A DNA stretch of 64,000 nt from NCBI RefSeq assembly GCF_003201875.1, contig NZ_QJKD01000004.1, positions 62,001 to 126,000 on the forward strand, written 5' to 3'. Every line of letters begins with the position of its first letter. Position 1 is the stretch's first letter. The stretch comes from Hungatella effluvii (GTDB lineage Bacteria; Bacillota; Clostridia; Lachnospirales; Lachnospiraceae). This document shows positions 15,968 through 26,079 of this stretch, piece by piece. Position numbers and translations under genes: made by a program. Below the pieces are notes generated by a model that was given only the letters and a program-made list of their open reading frames with translations, ran no database searches and was not told the DNA's origin.

Positions 15968-18159
15968 AAAAAAAGAAACTGCTGGAACTGAGGGCTTTGA
16001 ACGCGACTTCTGACATGATGCAGACGGCAGATGCGGACACACCGCAGCGTACCGTACAGAAGTACTGGTACGGAGAGCATGTTTACACATCTTACCAGTA
16101 TGGACTGTATATGCGCTGCCAGGTCATGAAAGATTTTCTGAAAGTTGCTTTTTTCCTTCCGGAGCATATGCGGATGGGAGGAAAAAAGCCTGCTTATGAA
16201 TTGTATATTGATAAGAAGCAAAAAGAATTCCTTACCTATGACAGGCTCAGGGGAAAATGGCTGACAGCAAAGCTGGACCGGATTCCCTGGCCAGGGTATG
16301 TTTCTTATTCAAAGAAAGAATGGATCAGCCCGCAGGGACATAATCTGATTAAAAAATACCTCGGCGGGGAGCATGGAGGCTACCAGGGCCTGCTGGAATA
16401 CCAGATGAAAGTCCGGGCAGACGAATTGAAGCAGCGCCATAGAAGAGAGACTGATCCGTGGGACCTGGATCTGGAACAGACACCGGAACTTCCCAAAGAC
16501 TGGGAACGCTGGGTGGATAAGGTCGGCATCACAGAAAATTATATTTTCTACCAGTACAGCAGGAAAGGGGCAAAGACAGGATACTGTACATTCTGTGAAA
16601 AGGAAGTGGCGGTCAGGAAACCGCGTCATAATAAGACTGGGTACTGTCCACGCTGCCGCCATAAGATCACTTTTAAATCCATTGGAAAAGCCGGCACGGT
16701 TGTAACGGAGCGCGAGCGCATGTACCTGATGCAGCGGTGCGAGGACGGTTTCATCCTCCGGGAATTCTACGGCTACCGAAGATACCCGAAGGGGGATTAT
16801 CAGAATCCGGAATGCAGCAGCTGGGAGGTCCGCAGGGCCATCTATGACTGTCATGCGTACCCCCTGAACGCATATTACTGGGGGCTGTATAAACAGTCTG
16901 AAACCCGGTGGATCAGCACATCTTTCTGTAATCCCGGCTGGTACGGGGATGGAAGGGGAAGGGTTTATGGAAAAACCCTTCCGACACTTGCCGCAAAAGA
17001 ACTGCACCGTACAGGGCTTGTAGAAGCCATTCGGGACAACCGGAAAATCGATCCGGAAAAATATCTTTCGGTCCTTGATAGAGTGCCGCAGCTGGAACAG
17101 CTGGCAAAGGCGCATCTGCCCGCCCTGGTTACGGAATGTCTGGGAAACTACTATAATTTTAGGGAGGCATTTAAGAATCCGAAATCCGGAAGCCTGCTGA
17201 AGCTTTTGGGGATCGATTCCCAGCAGATGAAGCGGCTTAGGGAAAACAGGGGCGGACGGCAGTTCCTGACATGGCTGCAGTATGAAAAAGTTACCGGGAA
17301 ATACCTGCCGGATAAAGCGGTTGCATGGTTCTGCAGTGAAGATATCCTGCCGGACAAACTCCGGTTTATCACAGACCGGATGAGCGTGGTACAGATTTAT
17401 AACTATATCCGGCGCCAGATGCAGGAAAACCATATGAAAAGCAGTGAGGTGCTGGCCACATGGAGCGACTATCTCTCCATGGCCTGCCGCCTTAAAATGA
17501 ATACAGGCGATGCGATCATCTACCGTGTCCGGAAACTGCGCCAGCGGCATGACGAGCTGGTAGAACTGTGCGGGCAGAAAGAACTGGCGATCAGGGCCGG
17601 GGAGGTTCTGGAAAAATATCCGCATGTTGAGGACATTTATCAGGAGATAAACAAAGTCTATGGGTATGCTGATGAAGAGTATGCGGTTATTGTTCCATCA
17701 CAGATTGAAGAGATCATGGATGAAGGCGAAAAGCTCCATCATTGTGTCGGGAGCAGTGAACGGTACTGGGAGCGTATTGAAAGGAACGAGAGCTATGTGC
17801 TGTTTCTGCGGAAGGTTTCTGATCCGGATACTCCTTATTATACGCTGGAGATTGAGCCGGACGGGACTGTAAGGCAGAAACGGACGATGTACGACCGCCA
17901 GAAAGAAGATATCAAAGACGCGGAGAAATTCCTGCGGGAATGGCAGAAAGTAATTTCCAAGAGGATTACCGAAAAAGAAAGGGGGCTTGCAGAAAAAAGC
18001 CGTATTTTACGGAAAGAGGAATTCACACAGCTGCGTGAAAACCGGATCATTATCCATACCGGTGATTTAAGAGGCCAGCTTCTGGCTGACGTCCTGATGA
18101 AGGATCTGATGGAAAACAAAGAGGAACCGGCGGAAACTGCACTGGCAGATGCCGCTTAA
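15964..18159 (+). CDS. PcfJ-like protein
   Basis: A 731-residue protein. A zinc ribbon lies near residue 205-235 (GYCTFCEKE and GYCPRCRHK). The C-terminal third holds the PcfJ signature: IVPSQIEEIMDEGEKLHHCVG, then SYVLFLRKVSDPDTPYYTLEI near residue 600-640. PcfJ was named on the enterococcal pheromone plasmid pCF10, and homologues are common on ICEs; the biochemical role is not established. The PcfK-like partner is two genes upstream, the usual pairing. Start ATG 15964 overlaps the previous stop. Confidence 0.85.
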   Translation: MKKKKLLELRALNATSDMMQTADADTPQRTVQKYWYGEHVYTSYQYGLYMRCQVMKDFLKVAFFLPEHMRMGGKKPAYELYIDKKQKEFLTYDRLRGKWLTAKLDRIPWPGYVSYSKKEWISPQGHNLIKKYLGGEHGGYQGLLEYQMKVRADELKQRHRRETDPWDLDLEQTPELPKDWERWVDKVGITENYIFYQYSRKGAKTGYCTFCEKEVAVRKPRHNKTGYCPRCRHKITFKSIGKAGTVVTERERMYLMQRCEDGFILREFYGYRRYPKGDYQNPECSSWEVRRAIYDCHAYPLNAYYWGLYKQSETRWISTSFCNPGWYGDGRGRVYGKTLPTLAAKELHRTGLVEAIRDNRKIDPEKYLSVLDRVPQLEQLAKAHLPALVTECLGNYYNFREAFKNPKSGSLLKLLGIDSQQMKRLRENRGGRQFLTWLQYEKVTGKYLPDKAVAWFCSEDILPDKLRFITDRMSVVQIYNYIRRQMQENHMKSSEVLATWSDYLSMACRLKMNTGDAIIYRVRKLRQRHDELVELCGQKELAIRAGEVLEKYPHVEDIYQEINKVYGYADEEYAVIVPSQIEEIMDEGEKLHHCVGSSERYWERIERNESYVLFLRKVSDPDTPYYTLEIEPDGTVRQKRTMYDRQKEDIKDAEKFLREWQKVISKRITEKERGLAEKSRILRKEEFTQLRENRIIIHTGDLRGQLLADVLMKDLMENKEEPAETALADAA

Positions 18160-18168
18160 TATGTATCG

Positions 18169-18198
18169 GGCAGGGTGCTTTTGGGGCGCCCTGCCTTT
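18169..18198 (+). terminator. Intra-operon hairpin downstream of pcfJ-like gene
   Basis: GGCAGGGTGC pairs with GCGCCCTGCC (one G-U), followed by a short TTTGT. It may be a weak terminator or processing site within the operon. Confidence 0.5.
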
Positions 18199-18219
18199 GT
18201 CAATGACAAGGAGGAACCT

Positions 18220-18543
18220 ATGGTAAAAAATCTGAGCCAGTTAAAAAAGACTTTAAAGAAGGGAACCTGTTTTGAGATCACCGCCCACTGCCGCCCGGAA
18301 TACGTGGGGCAGAAACGTAAGGTAACGGTGGCAAATACCCAGGGGTTTTACAGCATCGTGCCGGAGGAGCCGGAGTGTAAGGTCACCCTTGCCAACAACG
18401 GCAAAGGGTCTGTCCTCTGGTGGAGCAACGCCCCGTATTGGAGATTTAAGGATGGCATCTGCAGTATATACTGCAATGATAAGCAGCATACACAAGAGTT
18501 TCTGATCATGTCATTCCGCATCATGGAACAGGAGGTGGCTTGA
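18220..18543 (+). CDS. Hypothetical element protein
   Basis: A 107-residue soluble protein (MVKNLSQLKKTLKKGTCFEITAHC...) that I do not recognise. It has a tryptophan-rich patch, SVLWWSNAPYWRF, near residue 70, possibly a binding surface. The start at 18220 follows AAGGAGGAACCT; the upstream extension lies in the hairpin region. Its TGA abuts the ligase ATG, so it belongs to the same operon. Confidence 0.65.
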   Translation: MVKNLSQLKKTLKKGTCFEITAHCRPEYVGQKRKVTVANTQGFYSIVPEEPECKVTLANNGKGSVLWWSNAPYWRFKDGICSIYCNDKQHTQEFLIMSFRIMEQEVA

Positions 18544-20559
<2,016 letters not shown>

Positions 20560-20638
20560 GGACAGGCACATATAATGATATTATTTTTTGCATGGGGAGA
20601 GGGATATACGCTCTCCCCTGCTGCTAGGAGGGTATGAG

Positions 20639-21265
20639 ATGAACAACAGAACAATGATAAAGCTGTCCGCTTCTGAGGACTGCATCACCCTGCGGACATT
20701 CTCCAAAGAGTATCATTCTCCCCAGGGTTTTATATTTCTGGAAAAAGATTTACTGGAACTGGAAGAAAAAAGATATATGACAGTATCCGATATCCGCTCC
20801 TTTGCAAAGCTGGCACTGAGAAAGACTATGGAGCAGGGGAATATTCTGGAAATTTCCTTTACCTGGCTGCGGGACATTGGAAGAGAAGAGGTGGCCGGAA
20901 GGACAGAGACGGTCCGGCTTTCTTATGAGAAGTTTAAGGCATTTGTAAAGGAGAGCCGGGAGAGAGGCATCCAGCTTAGGGTGCTGTCTTTGGAGGAACA
21001 CACCGGGCCGAAGATTGAATTCCAGAGCAGACGGAACCTGAAAGCAGTGGCAGAGACGAAGGCACTGCGGAAAAAGCTGGGGAAGTTTCTGGGAAAACAT
21101 TTCCTGAGATGGCAGGGCAGCAGGCAGATCACCGTATATGATGATTTTGAACCGTACAGCTTTTTCTTTCAGGAACAGACGCCTTATGGGAGCGGCATGT
21201 GCGGGGGAGTCATCCTTCACGGCAGGGAGAACCTGGAAAAGGCGTATTATGGAATACATACCTGA
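20639..21265 (+). CDS. Hypothetical element protein
   Basis: A 208-residue soluble protein with no family I recognise. It begins MNNRTMIKLSASEDC, has charged helices near residues 35-65 and 95-150, and ends with an aromatic, Gly-rich part (EPYSFFFQEQTPYGSGMCGG). The ATG follows GGAGGGTATGAG. A hairpin without a T run (GGGGAGAG/CTCTCCCC, 20594-20618) precedes it. It is probably the last gene of the operon, since the next gene is on the opposite strand. Confidence 0.6.
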   Translation: MNNRTMIKLSASEDCITLRTFSKEYHSPQGFIFLEKDLLELEEKRYMTVSDIRSFAKLALRKTMEQGNILEISFTWLRDIGREEVAGRTETVRLSYEKFKAFVKESRERGIQLRVLSLEEHTGPKIEFQSRRNLKAVAETKALRKKLGKFLGKHFLRWQGSRQITVYDDFEPYSFFFQEQTPYGSGMCGGVILHGRENLEKAYYGIHT

Positions 21266-21376
21266 CCGGAAAAGGCAGGATGGCCCTCTGTCCGGTATTT
21301 TTAGCAGGGGGCTGTAGGTAAGAAATGAAAAAGGACATGCGGAGAACGATTCCATGTCCTTTTCTTTTGCTTTCTT

Positions 21377-21685
21377 TCAATGCCTCAACCCTTTGACGAT
21401 TTCCAGAACATTCTGCCGGTTTTTATCGTCCAGTGCATCCATATCTTTCAAAAACTCCCGATATTCCGAAGGATGGCTGTTGCCGTCATCAAAAAATTCT
21501 GATGGCGTGACTCCCAGATACTCGCATATATAGAAAAATACCTGCATAGACGGAAAGCCATTTCTGTTTTCCAGTCCGTTGATATATCCTGCGCTTTGTC
21601 CGATAGCGAGGCTCATTTCTCTTGCAGAAACTTTCTTCTCGGCTCTCAATTTTATCAATCTGTCGTAAAATAAATCCTCAAACAT
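21377..21685 (-). CDS. XRE-family transcriptional regulator
   Basis: A 102-residue protein with an N-terminal HTH_3 domain (VSAREMSLAIGQSAGYINGLENRNGFPSMQVFFYICEYLGV, helices 2 and 3 clear) and a short helical C-terminus. It is transcribed away from the lipoprotein gene at 21828, and the intergenic region contains a 14-bp inverted repeat that may be its operator. Confidence 0.85.
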   Translation of the reverse strand: MFEDLFYDRLIKLRAEKKVSAREMSLAIGQSAGYINGLENRNGFPSMQVFFYICEYLGVTPSEFFDDGNSHPSEYREFLKDMDALDDKNRQNVLEIVKGLRH

Positions 21686-21735
21686 AACCCGCCGCCCTTT
21701 TTATATTATTGTACCCTACACCTGTTGCGATTATA

Positions 21736-21812
21736 TCGTGGTAAATTATATGTTTCATTTGAGTTATCTGATTTAACTGGATATAATGATAAATATGAAT
21801 AATTTACCACGA
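21736..21812. promoter_or_regulatory. 14-bp inverted repeat in a divergent promoter region
   Basis: TCGTGGTAAATTAT (21736-21749) and ATAATTTACCACGA (21799-21812) are perfect reverse complements separated by 49 bp. They lie between the XRE gene and the lipoprotein gene, and are a likely operator pair, possibly with looping. Confidence 0.65.
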
Positions 21813-21827
21813 CAGGAGGAAATTCCG

Positions 21828-22532
21828 ATGAAGCGTAAAAGATTGTTTACAAAAAGGCAGCAGAAGTGGCTGTCAGTTCCGACATTTTTTCTTATACTTC
21901 TGACATCCGGATGCCAGTCTGACGGCCATACGGAAAATGTGCCGGCGGCTGCGGATATTCAGGAGGAAACTTCCCAACAGTATCATTCCGATCTGTCATC
22001 AGAAGATTGTTTTCTGTGCGGGGAAAGTAAGGGAACAGCACTGCCTCTGTACCGGGGCCAGGAAAATATAGGCATTATTGATTTAAATACATTTGACCTG
22101 GCTCCTGTAACAATCAACCGGTATGATGACTTTGGAAAGCTGATTGAAAAACCGGAAAACGGTTCTTCAACCCATATTACAAGAACCGGGGAAAATGGAT
22201 TTTTTCTTGTTGTATCAGCAGACACAAACAGAGGCTATGCCCGCGGGCATTTATCTTTCGATAAAGAAGCAATGCTGGACATAGATCAGGCAGCTTCTTA
22301 CTTATGCGCCGACTGTCTGAACCGGATGATGGATAACTGCTGGTCTGATACACCTTTGAATATGGGAGTGATTGATTTTAGTACAAGGGAGATACGGCTT
22401 TTCGAGGAGAAGATCCAGGCTTTTACAATGAATGACTATTATATTTCCTGTGAGAACCGGATTGCGGATGAGGAAGGCACAAGAAATATAGACCTTCTAA
22501 TTTTTTATTGTCCTGAGCGGTATCAGGATTGA
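21828..22532 (+). CDS. Lipoprotein of unknown function
   Basis: A 234-residue protein with a basic N-terminus (MKRKRLFTKRQQKW), a hydrophobic stretch and lipobox LTSGC, so it should be a membrane-anchored surface lipoprotein. After a Glu/Gln-rich linker come two Cys pairs (DCFLCGE near residue 65 and CADC near residue 165), which may bind metal or form disulphides. GGAGG precedes ATG 21828. It is divergent from the XRE regulator. Function unknown. Confidence 0.65.
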   Translation: MKRKRLFTKRQQKWLSVPTFFLILLTSGCQSDGHTENVPAAADIQEETSQQYHSDLSSEDCFLCGESKGTALPLYRGQENIGIIDLNTFDLAPVTINRYDDFGKLIEKPENGSSTHITRTGENGFFLVVSADTNRGYARGHLSFDKEAMLDIDQAASYLCADCLNRMMDNCWSDTPLNMGVIDFSTREIRLFEEKIQAFTMNDYYISCENRIADEEGTRNIDLLIFYCPERYQD

Positions 22533-22550
22533 TTGTTACGGTACAGGGGG

Positions 22551-22594
22551 GCAGCAGGGTGTGGCAGTTTCAGTTGCTGCCGCCCTGCTTTTTT
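22551..22594 (+). terminator. Intrinsic terminator
   Basis: GCAGGG and GGCAG pair with CTGCC and CCCTGC, followed by TTTTTT, after the lipoprotein gene. A short direct repeat of ATGCGTAA (22610-22628) follows, just before the ParM-like gene. Confidence 0.8.
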
Positions 22595-22664
22595 CTTTTT
22601 TGTTGAAAAATGCGTAATCCATGCGTAAAGGATAAGTATAAAACAGAAAAGGAGATGGAAAACT

Positions 22665-23579
22665 ATGTTAATTGCAATCGATCACGGAAATAAACAGATG
22701 AAGACGCTCCACTGCCCGCCTTTCGTATCCGGGCTGACAGAGAGCATCACCAGGCCGTTTGGCAGCGAGATTCTGGAATACCGGGATAAGTTTTATACGC
22801 TGTCCAACCAGAGGATTCCCTATAAGAGGGATAAGACGGAGGATGACCGGTTTTTTATCCTTACCCTGTTCGGGATTGCGGAGGAGCTTCATAAAAAAGA
22901 GCGGTACGGGGAAGAGGTGGTGCATGTATCCCTGGCAGTGGGGCTTCCGCCTGCCCATTATGGGGCGCAGAACCAGTCCTTTATCCGGTACTTTTCAGGC
23001 AGGGGTATTGTAAATTTCCAGTACCGTGATAACCCGTACACGATCTATATTGAAGATGTGCGCTGCTACCCGCAGGCTTTTGCGGCGGCTGTGACCATGA
23101 TGGACAGGCTGTTGGACAAGCCGAGGGTGCTGGTCGTGGATATCGGCGGCTTTACGGCGGACTATCTGATGATGCGCTCCGGCCGGGCAGATTTAAGCGT
23201 ATGTGATTCCCTGGAAAACGGGGTGATCCTTTTGTATAACCGGATTCGGACAAAAGTGAATTCGGAATTTGATATCCTGCTGGAGGAAACGGATATTGAT
23301 GGTATCTTAAAAGACGATGGGTGCATATATGCCCCGGAAGTGGTTTCCCTTGTGGAAAAGCTGGCGCAGGATTTTGTCAATGACCTGGCAAACAGCCTGC
23401 GGGAGCGCATGCTGGATCTGATGTCCGGCATGGTAGTATTTGTGGGCGGCGGCGCCATCCTGTTGCGCCGGCAGATAGAAGCCTCCGGAAAGGTGAGAAA
23501 TGCCCTGTTTGTGGAGGAAATCAATGCCAACGCAAAGGGATATGAATTCCTTTATAAGATGGAAACGGCAGGCAGGTGA
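22665..23579 (+). CDS. parM: ParM/StbA-like actin-family partition ATPase
   Basis: A 304-residue actin-like protein. Phosphate 1 motif AIDHGNKQMK is at the N-terminus, phosphate 2 VVDIGGFTADYLM near residue 165, and adenosine motif VFVGGGAILL near residue 265. ParM-type proteins polymerise into filaments that push DNA copies apart. The next gene encodes a small ParR-like adaptor, completing a type II partition pair. Its presence suggests that the element spends time as a circular, possibly replicating form. Confidence 0.85.
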   Translation: MLIAIDHGNKQMKTLHCPPFVSGLTESITRPFGSEILEYRDKFYTLSNQRIPYKRDKTEDDRFFILTLFGIAEELHKKERYGEEVVHVSLAVGLPPAHYGAQNQSFIRYFSGRGIVNFQYRDNPYTIYIEDVRCYPQAFAAAVTMMDRLLDKPRVLVVDIGGFTADYLMMRSGRADLSVCDSLENGVILLYNRIRTKVNSEFDILLEETDIDGILKDDGCIYAPEVVSLVEKLAQDFVNDLANSLRERMLDLMSGMVVFVGGGAILLRRQIEASGKVRNALFVEEINANAKGYEFLYKMETAGR

Positions 23580-23583
23580 GCCT

Positions 23584-23994
23584 ATGGGGGAAAAGAAAAA
23601 CAGGGAGCGGTTCAGCATCAAATTTAACGAAAATGATCCGGCTCATAATGCGGTCATACGTCTGCTGGAGAAACAGGGACCGCACAGCAAGGCGCAGTTT
23701 CTTGTCAATGCTGTCCTCCATTATATCCACTGTCCGGAAACGCCGGATATTACGGTTCCCCCGGCAGTGGACAGGGCGGCTATAGAAGAGGTTGTTGCAG
23801 AGATTCTGGAGAGGAAGGGAAAAGAAACGGTAAAGCAGAGCAGCCGCATACCGGATGAAAGGGAAGAATCTGTGACGGAGCAGGGAACTGTAAAACAGGA
23901 ACAGAAAGAAGATACGGGGCCGCCGCAGAAAGAAATAGACCAGGCGACACTGGCATTGATTGCAGATACCATGTCGGCGTTTCGGAGCAGTTAA
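23584..23994 (+). CDS. ParR-like DNA-binding adaptor
   Basis: A 136-residue protein. The N-terminal 55 residues (RFSIKFNENDPAHNAVIRLLEKQGPHSKAQFLVNAVLHYI) have the strand-helix-helix pattern of ribbon-helix-helix proteins such as ParR. The rest is charged and probably disordered, and the C-terminal helix (QATLALIADTMSAFRSS) could be the part that binds filament ends. It starts 4 bp after the ParM-like gene. The role is inferred mainly from position. Confidence 0.7.
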   Translation: MGEKKNRERFSIKFNENDPAHNAVIRLLEKQGPHSKAQFLVNAVLHYIHCPETPDITVPPAVDRAAIEEVVAEILERKGKETVKQSSRIPDEREESVTEQGTVKQEQKEDTGPPQKEIDQATLALIADTMSAFRSS

Positions 23995-24009
23995 AAAGCA
24001 CAGGAAGGA

Positions 24010-24354
24010 TTATTTTCCGCTCTGTGCTTCCCGTTCATTCAGGGCAAGGATAAAACTGTTAATAATATCCTCCAAATGGCGGTATTGTAGGGGAGGAAGG
24101 TCCGAGATTTTAGAGAGCAGGACGGAATGGTCGCCTTTATTTATTTCACCGAGGAGCAGGTAGTCGGTGCTGATGTCAAGGGCAGAACAGACCCGGATGA
24201 TATTTTCCGGGCGCAGTGCTTTCTTGCCAAGTTCTGCAGAGGAAACGGTCTGGGGCGTGATGCCCGCTTTTTCCGCCAGTTCCTCCTGTGTCAGGCGGAG
24301 CTGTTTCCTCCGGTTTAATATGCGGTTTCCAATCTGTTTCAGTAAATCATCCAT
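24010..24354 (-). CDS. XRE-family transcriptional regulator
   Basis: A 114-residue repressor-like protein. The HTH is clear (LRLTQEELAEKAGITPQTVSSAELGKKALRPENIIRVCSALDISTDYLL), with a short helical C-terminal tail. It converges on the ParR-like gene, ending about 15 bp from its stop codon. Its target is not visible. Confidence 0.85.
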   Translation of the reverse strand: MDDLLKQIGNRILNRRKQLRLTQEELAEKAGITPQTVSSAELGKKALRPENIIRVCSALDISTDYLLLGEINKGDHSVLLSKISDLPPLQYRHLEDIINSFILALNEREAQSGK

Positions 24355-24516
24355 TCCCTTGCCTCCTTGCTATGGACTAATTTTATCTGCTATGATATAA
24401 ATAATTAAGCGATTATGGTTGATAAAATTCTTCTATAACATATATAATGGGCAGAAATGGGAAGAATAACAGGAAAATAGGAAATAATAATTGCAGCACA
24501 AAAAGGAGAAAATGGT

Positions 24517-24846
24517 ATGTATAATGACGTTTGGTTAGAAGTAGCCCAGTTTCTGGGAAATCTGAACAGGGAAAATGTGAGCCGGAAAAGCTATGTGCGA
24601 ACACCGGAGTATGAGAAGGCGGAACAAGCATGGATAGAAAAGGAAAAAGAGTGGGAGGCATTTGTTGATACCCTTTCTGATGAATACAGGGAACGGGTGG
24701 AAGATATGAAAGAATGTCTGGAAATTTATGCTTCTGAACAGGAAAGGCGGAGTTATATGCAGGGGTATGTGGATTGTGTACAGATGTTGTATCATATGGG
24801 GCTTTTAAAGGAAAACAAAGAGCTTCATGTGGAAAAGTATAACTAA
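24517..24846 (+). CDS. Hypothetical helical protein
   Basis: A 109-residue, strongly charged, mostly helical protein (MYNDVWLEVAQFLGNLNRENV..., ending with MQGYVDCVQMLYHMGLL). I recognise no family. AAAAGGAGAAAATGGT precedes the ATG. It lies between the element core and the cargo. Confidence 0.6.
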   Translation: MYNDVWLEVAQFLGNLNRENVSRKSYVRTPEYEKAEQAWIEKEKEWEAFVDTLSDEYRERVEDMKECLEIYASEQERRSYMQGYVDCVQMLYHMGLLKENKELHVEKYN

Positions 24847-24964
24847 AAAAATAAGGAAATAGATATATATCTTAGGAATGTAAATATAGTGATGCAAATA
24901 TCGCAAAATTTTACGAATAGCATAATGCGTGAAATGTTGAAAATGAATAGCAGTATGTGATAAA

Positions 24965-24999
24965 ATATGACTTGGATAGAATGATAACCCAAGTCATAT
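24965..24999. promoter_or_regulatory. 11-bp perfect inverted repeat upstream of the LysR gene
   Basis: ATATGACTTGG and CCAAGTCATAT are separated by 13 bp, just before the ribosome site of the LysR gene. It may be the regulator's own operator or a leader hairpin. Confidence 0.6.
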
Positions 25000-25022
25000 T
25001 TAATATAAGGAGATTGATTACT

Positions 25023-25898
25023 GTGGAAATCCGCGTATTGAATTATTTTTTGATGGTTGCAAGGGAAGAAAATATAACAAAAGCGGCTAATCTGCTTCAT
25101 ATTACCCAGCCAACTCTTTCCAGACAGCTGATGCAGCTGGAAGAAGAATTTGGAGTAAAATTGTTTATGCGGAATAGTCACAAAGTAACACTTACCGAGG
25201 ATGGACTGCTGCTGAAACGGCGTGCCCAGGAACTGGTATCACTTGCAGAAAAGACAAAAAAGGAAATGATACATGAAAAAGACATAGCCGGCGAAATTGC
25301 AATCGGGAGCGGCGAAATGATGGGAATGAGTGTGCTTGCAGGTATCATGGACGAATTTCGACAAAAATATCCCAAAGCACATTTTGATGTTTACAGTGGC
25401 AATGCTGATGGGATTAAGGAAAGAATTGAGAATGGACTTCTGGATGCAGGACTTCTGCTGGAGCCAGTGGACATATCCAAGTATGAGTTTGCAAGAATGC
25501 CGGGTAAAGAGCAGTGGGGGGTTGTGGTAAAAGAAGATTCTTCTCTGGTGGAAAAAGGGTTTGTTACGCCAGATGATATTGCAGGCCTTCCACTCATTAC
25601 TGCGAAACGCGCAATGGTGCAAGATGAACTCCATAGTTGGTTTGGAGAAACGGCAGACCAGCTTAATATTGTGTCAACCTATAATTTGATGTATAACTCA
25701 ATCATGCAGGTCAAAAGGGGAATGGGCATTTTATTATGTCTGAAACTGGATGTTCAGTCAGAGGGAGTAAAGTTCATTCCTTTGTCACCAACGCTTGAAC
25801 TGGGTTCCGTGTTGGTATGGAAAAAGAATCAGATATTTAGTCCTGCCGTAGAAGCATTTACACAATTTTGTAGTCAATACTTAAAAGGCATTTCATGA
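25023..25898 (+). CDS. LysR-family transcriptional regulator
   Basis: A 291-residue protein with the classical N-terminal winged HTH (NYFLMVAREENITKAANLLHITQPTLSRQLMQLEEEFGVKLF) and a periplasmic-binding-like effector domain. I use GTG 25023 because AAGGAG is 10 bp upstream; the longer frame from 24957 would begin inside the inverted repeat. It is the first cargo gene and precedes the PTS locus in the same orientation, so it is a candidate regulator of the PTS or redox genes. Confidence 0.9.
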   Translation: MEIRVLNYFLMVAREENITKAANLLHITQPTLSRQLMQLEEEFGVKLFMRNSHKVTLTEDGLLLKRRAQELVSLAEKTKKEMIHEKDIAGEIAIGSGEMMGMSVLAGIMDEFRQKYPKAHFDVYSGNADGIKERIENGLLDAGLLLEPVDISKYEFARMPGKEQWGVVVKEDSSLVEKGFVTPDDIAGLPLITAKRAMVQDELHSWFGETADQLNIVSTYNLMYNSIMQVKRGMGILLCLKLDVQSEGVKFIPLSPTLELGSVLVWKKNQIFSPAVEAFTQFCSQYLKGIS

Positions 25899-25944
25899 AA
25901 TAAAATACAAGTATTTGTATGGTAAACGATATAATGATACACTG

Positions 25945-25972
25945 AAGGTACTTCAAAGGAAGTACCTTTTTT
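25945..25972 (+). terminator. Intrinsic terminator after the LysR gene
   Basis: AAGGTACTTC and GAAGTACCTT form a 10-bp stem followed by a T run. The ~100 bp up to 26080 presumably carry the PTS promoter, which I could not define. Confidence 0.8.
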
Positions 25973-26079
25973 AGTGGCTGGTCAATAGAAATCAATGTTT
26001 CTTGCAAACATTACAAAAGGATGAAATAGCGCAGGTGCACATGCCTATGGAAGCCTGAAAATAAAAAGGAGAGAAAGGT

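Noticed and set aside
22610..22628. parC centromere made of ATGCGTAA repeats
   Set aside because: Only two short repeats are present, too few to claim a centromere.
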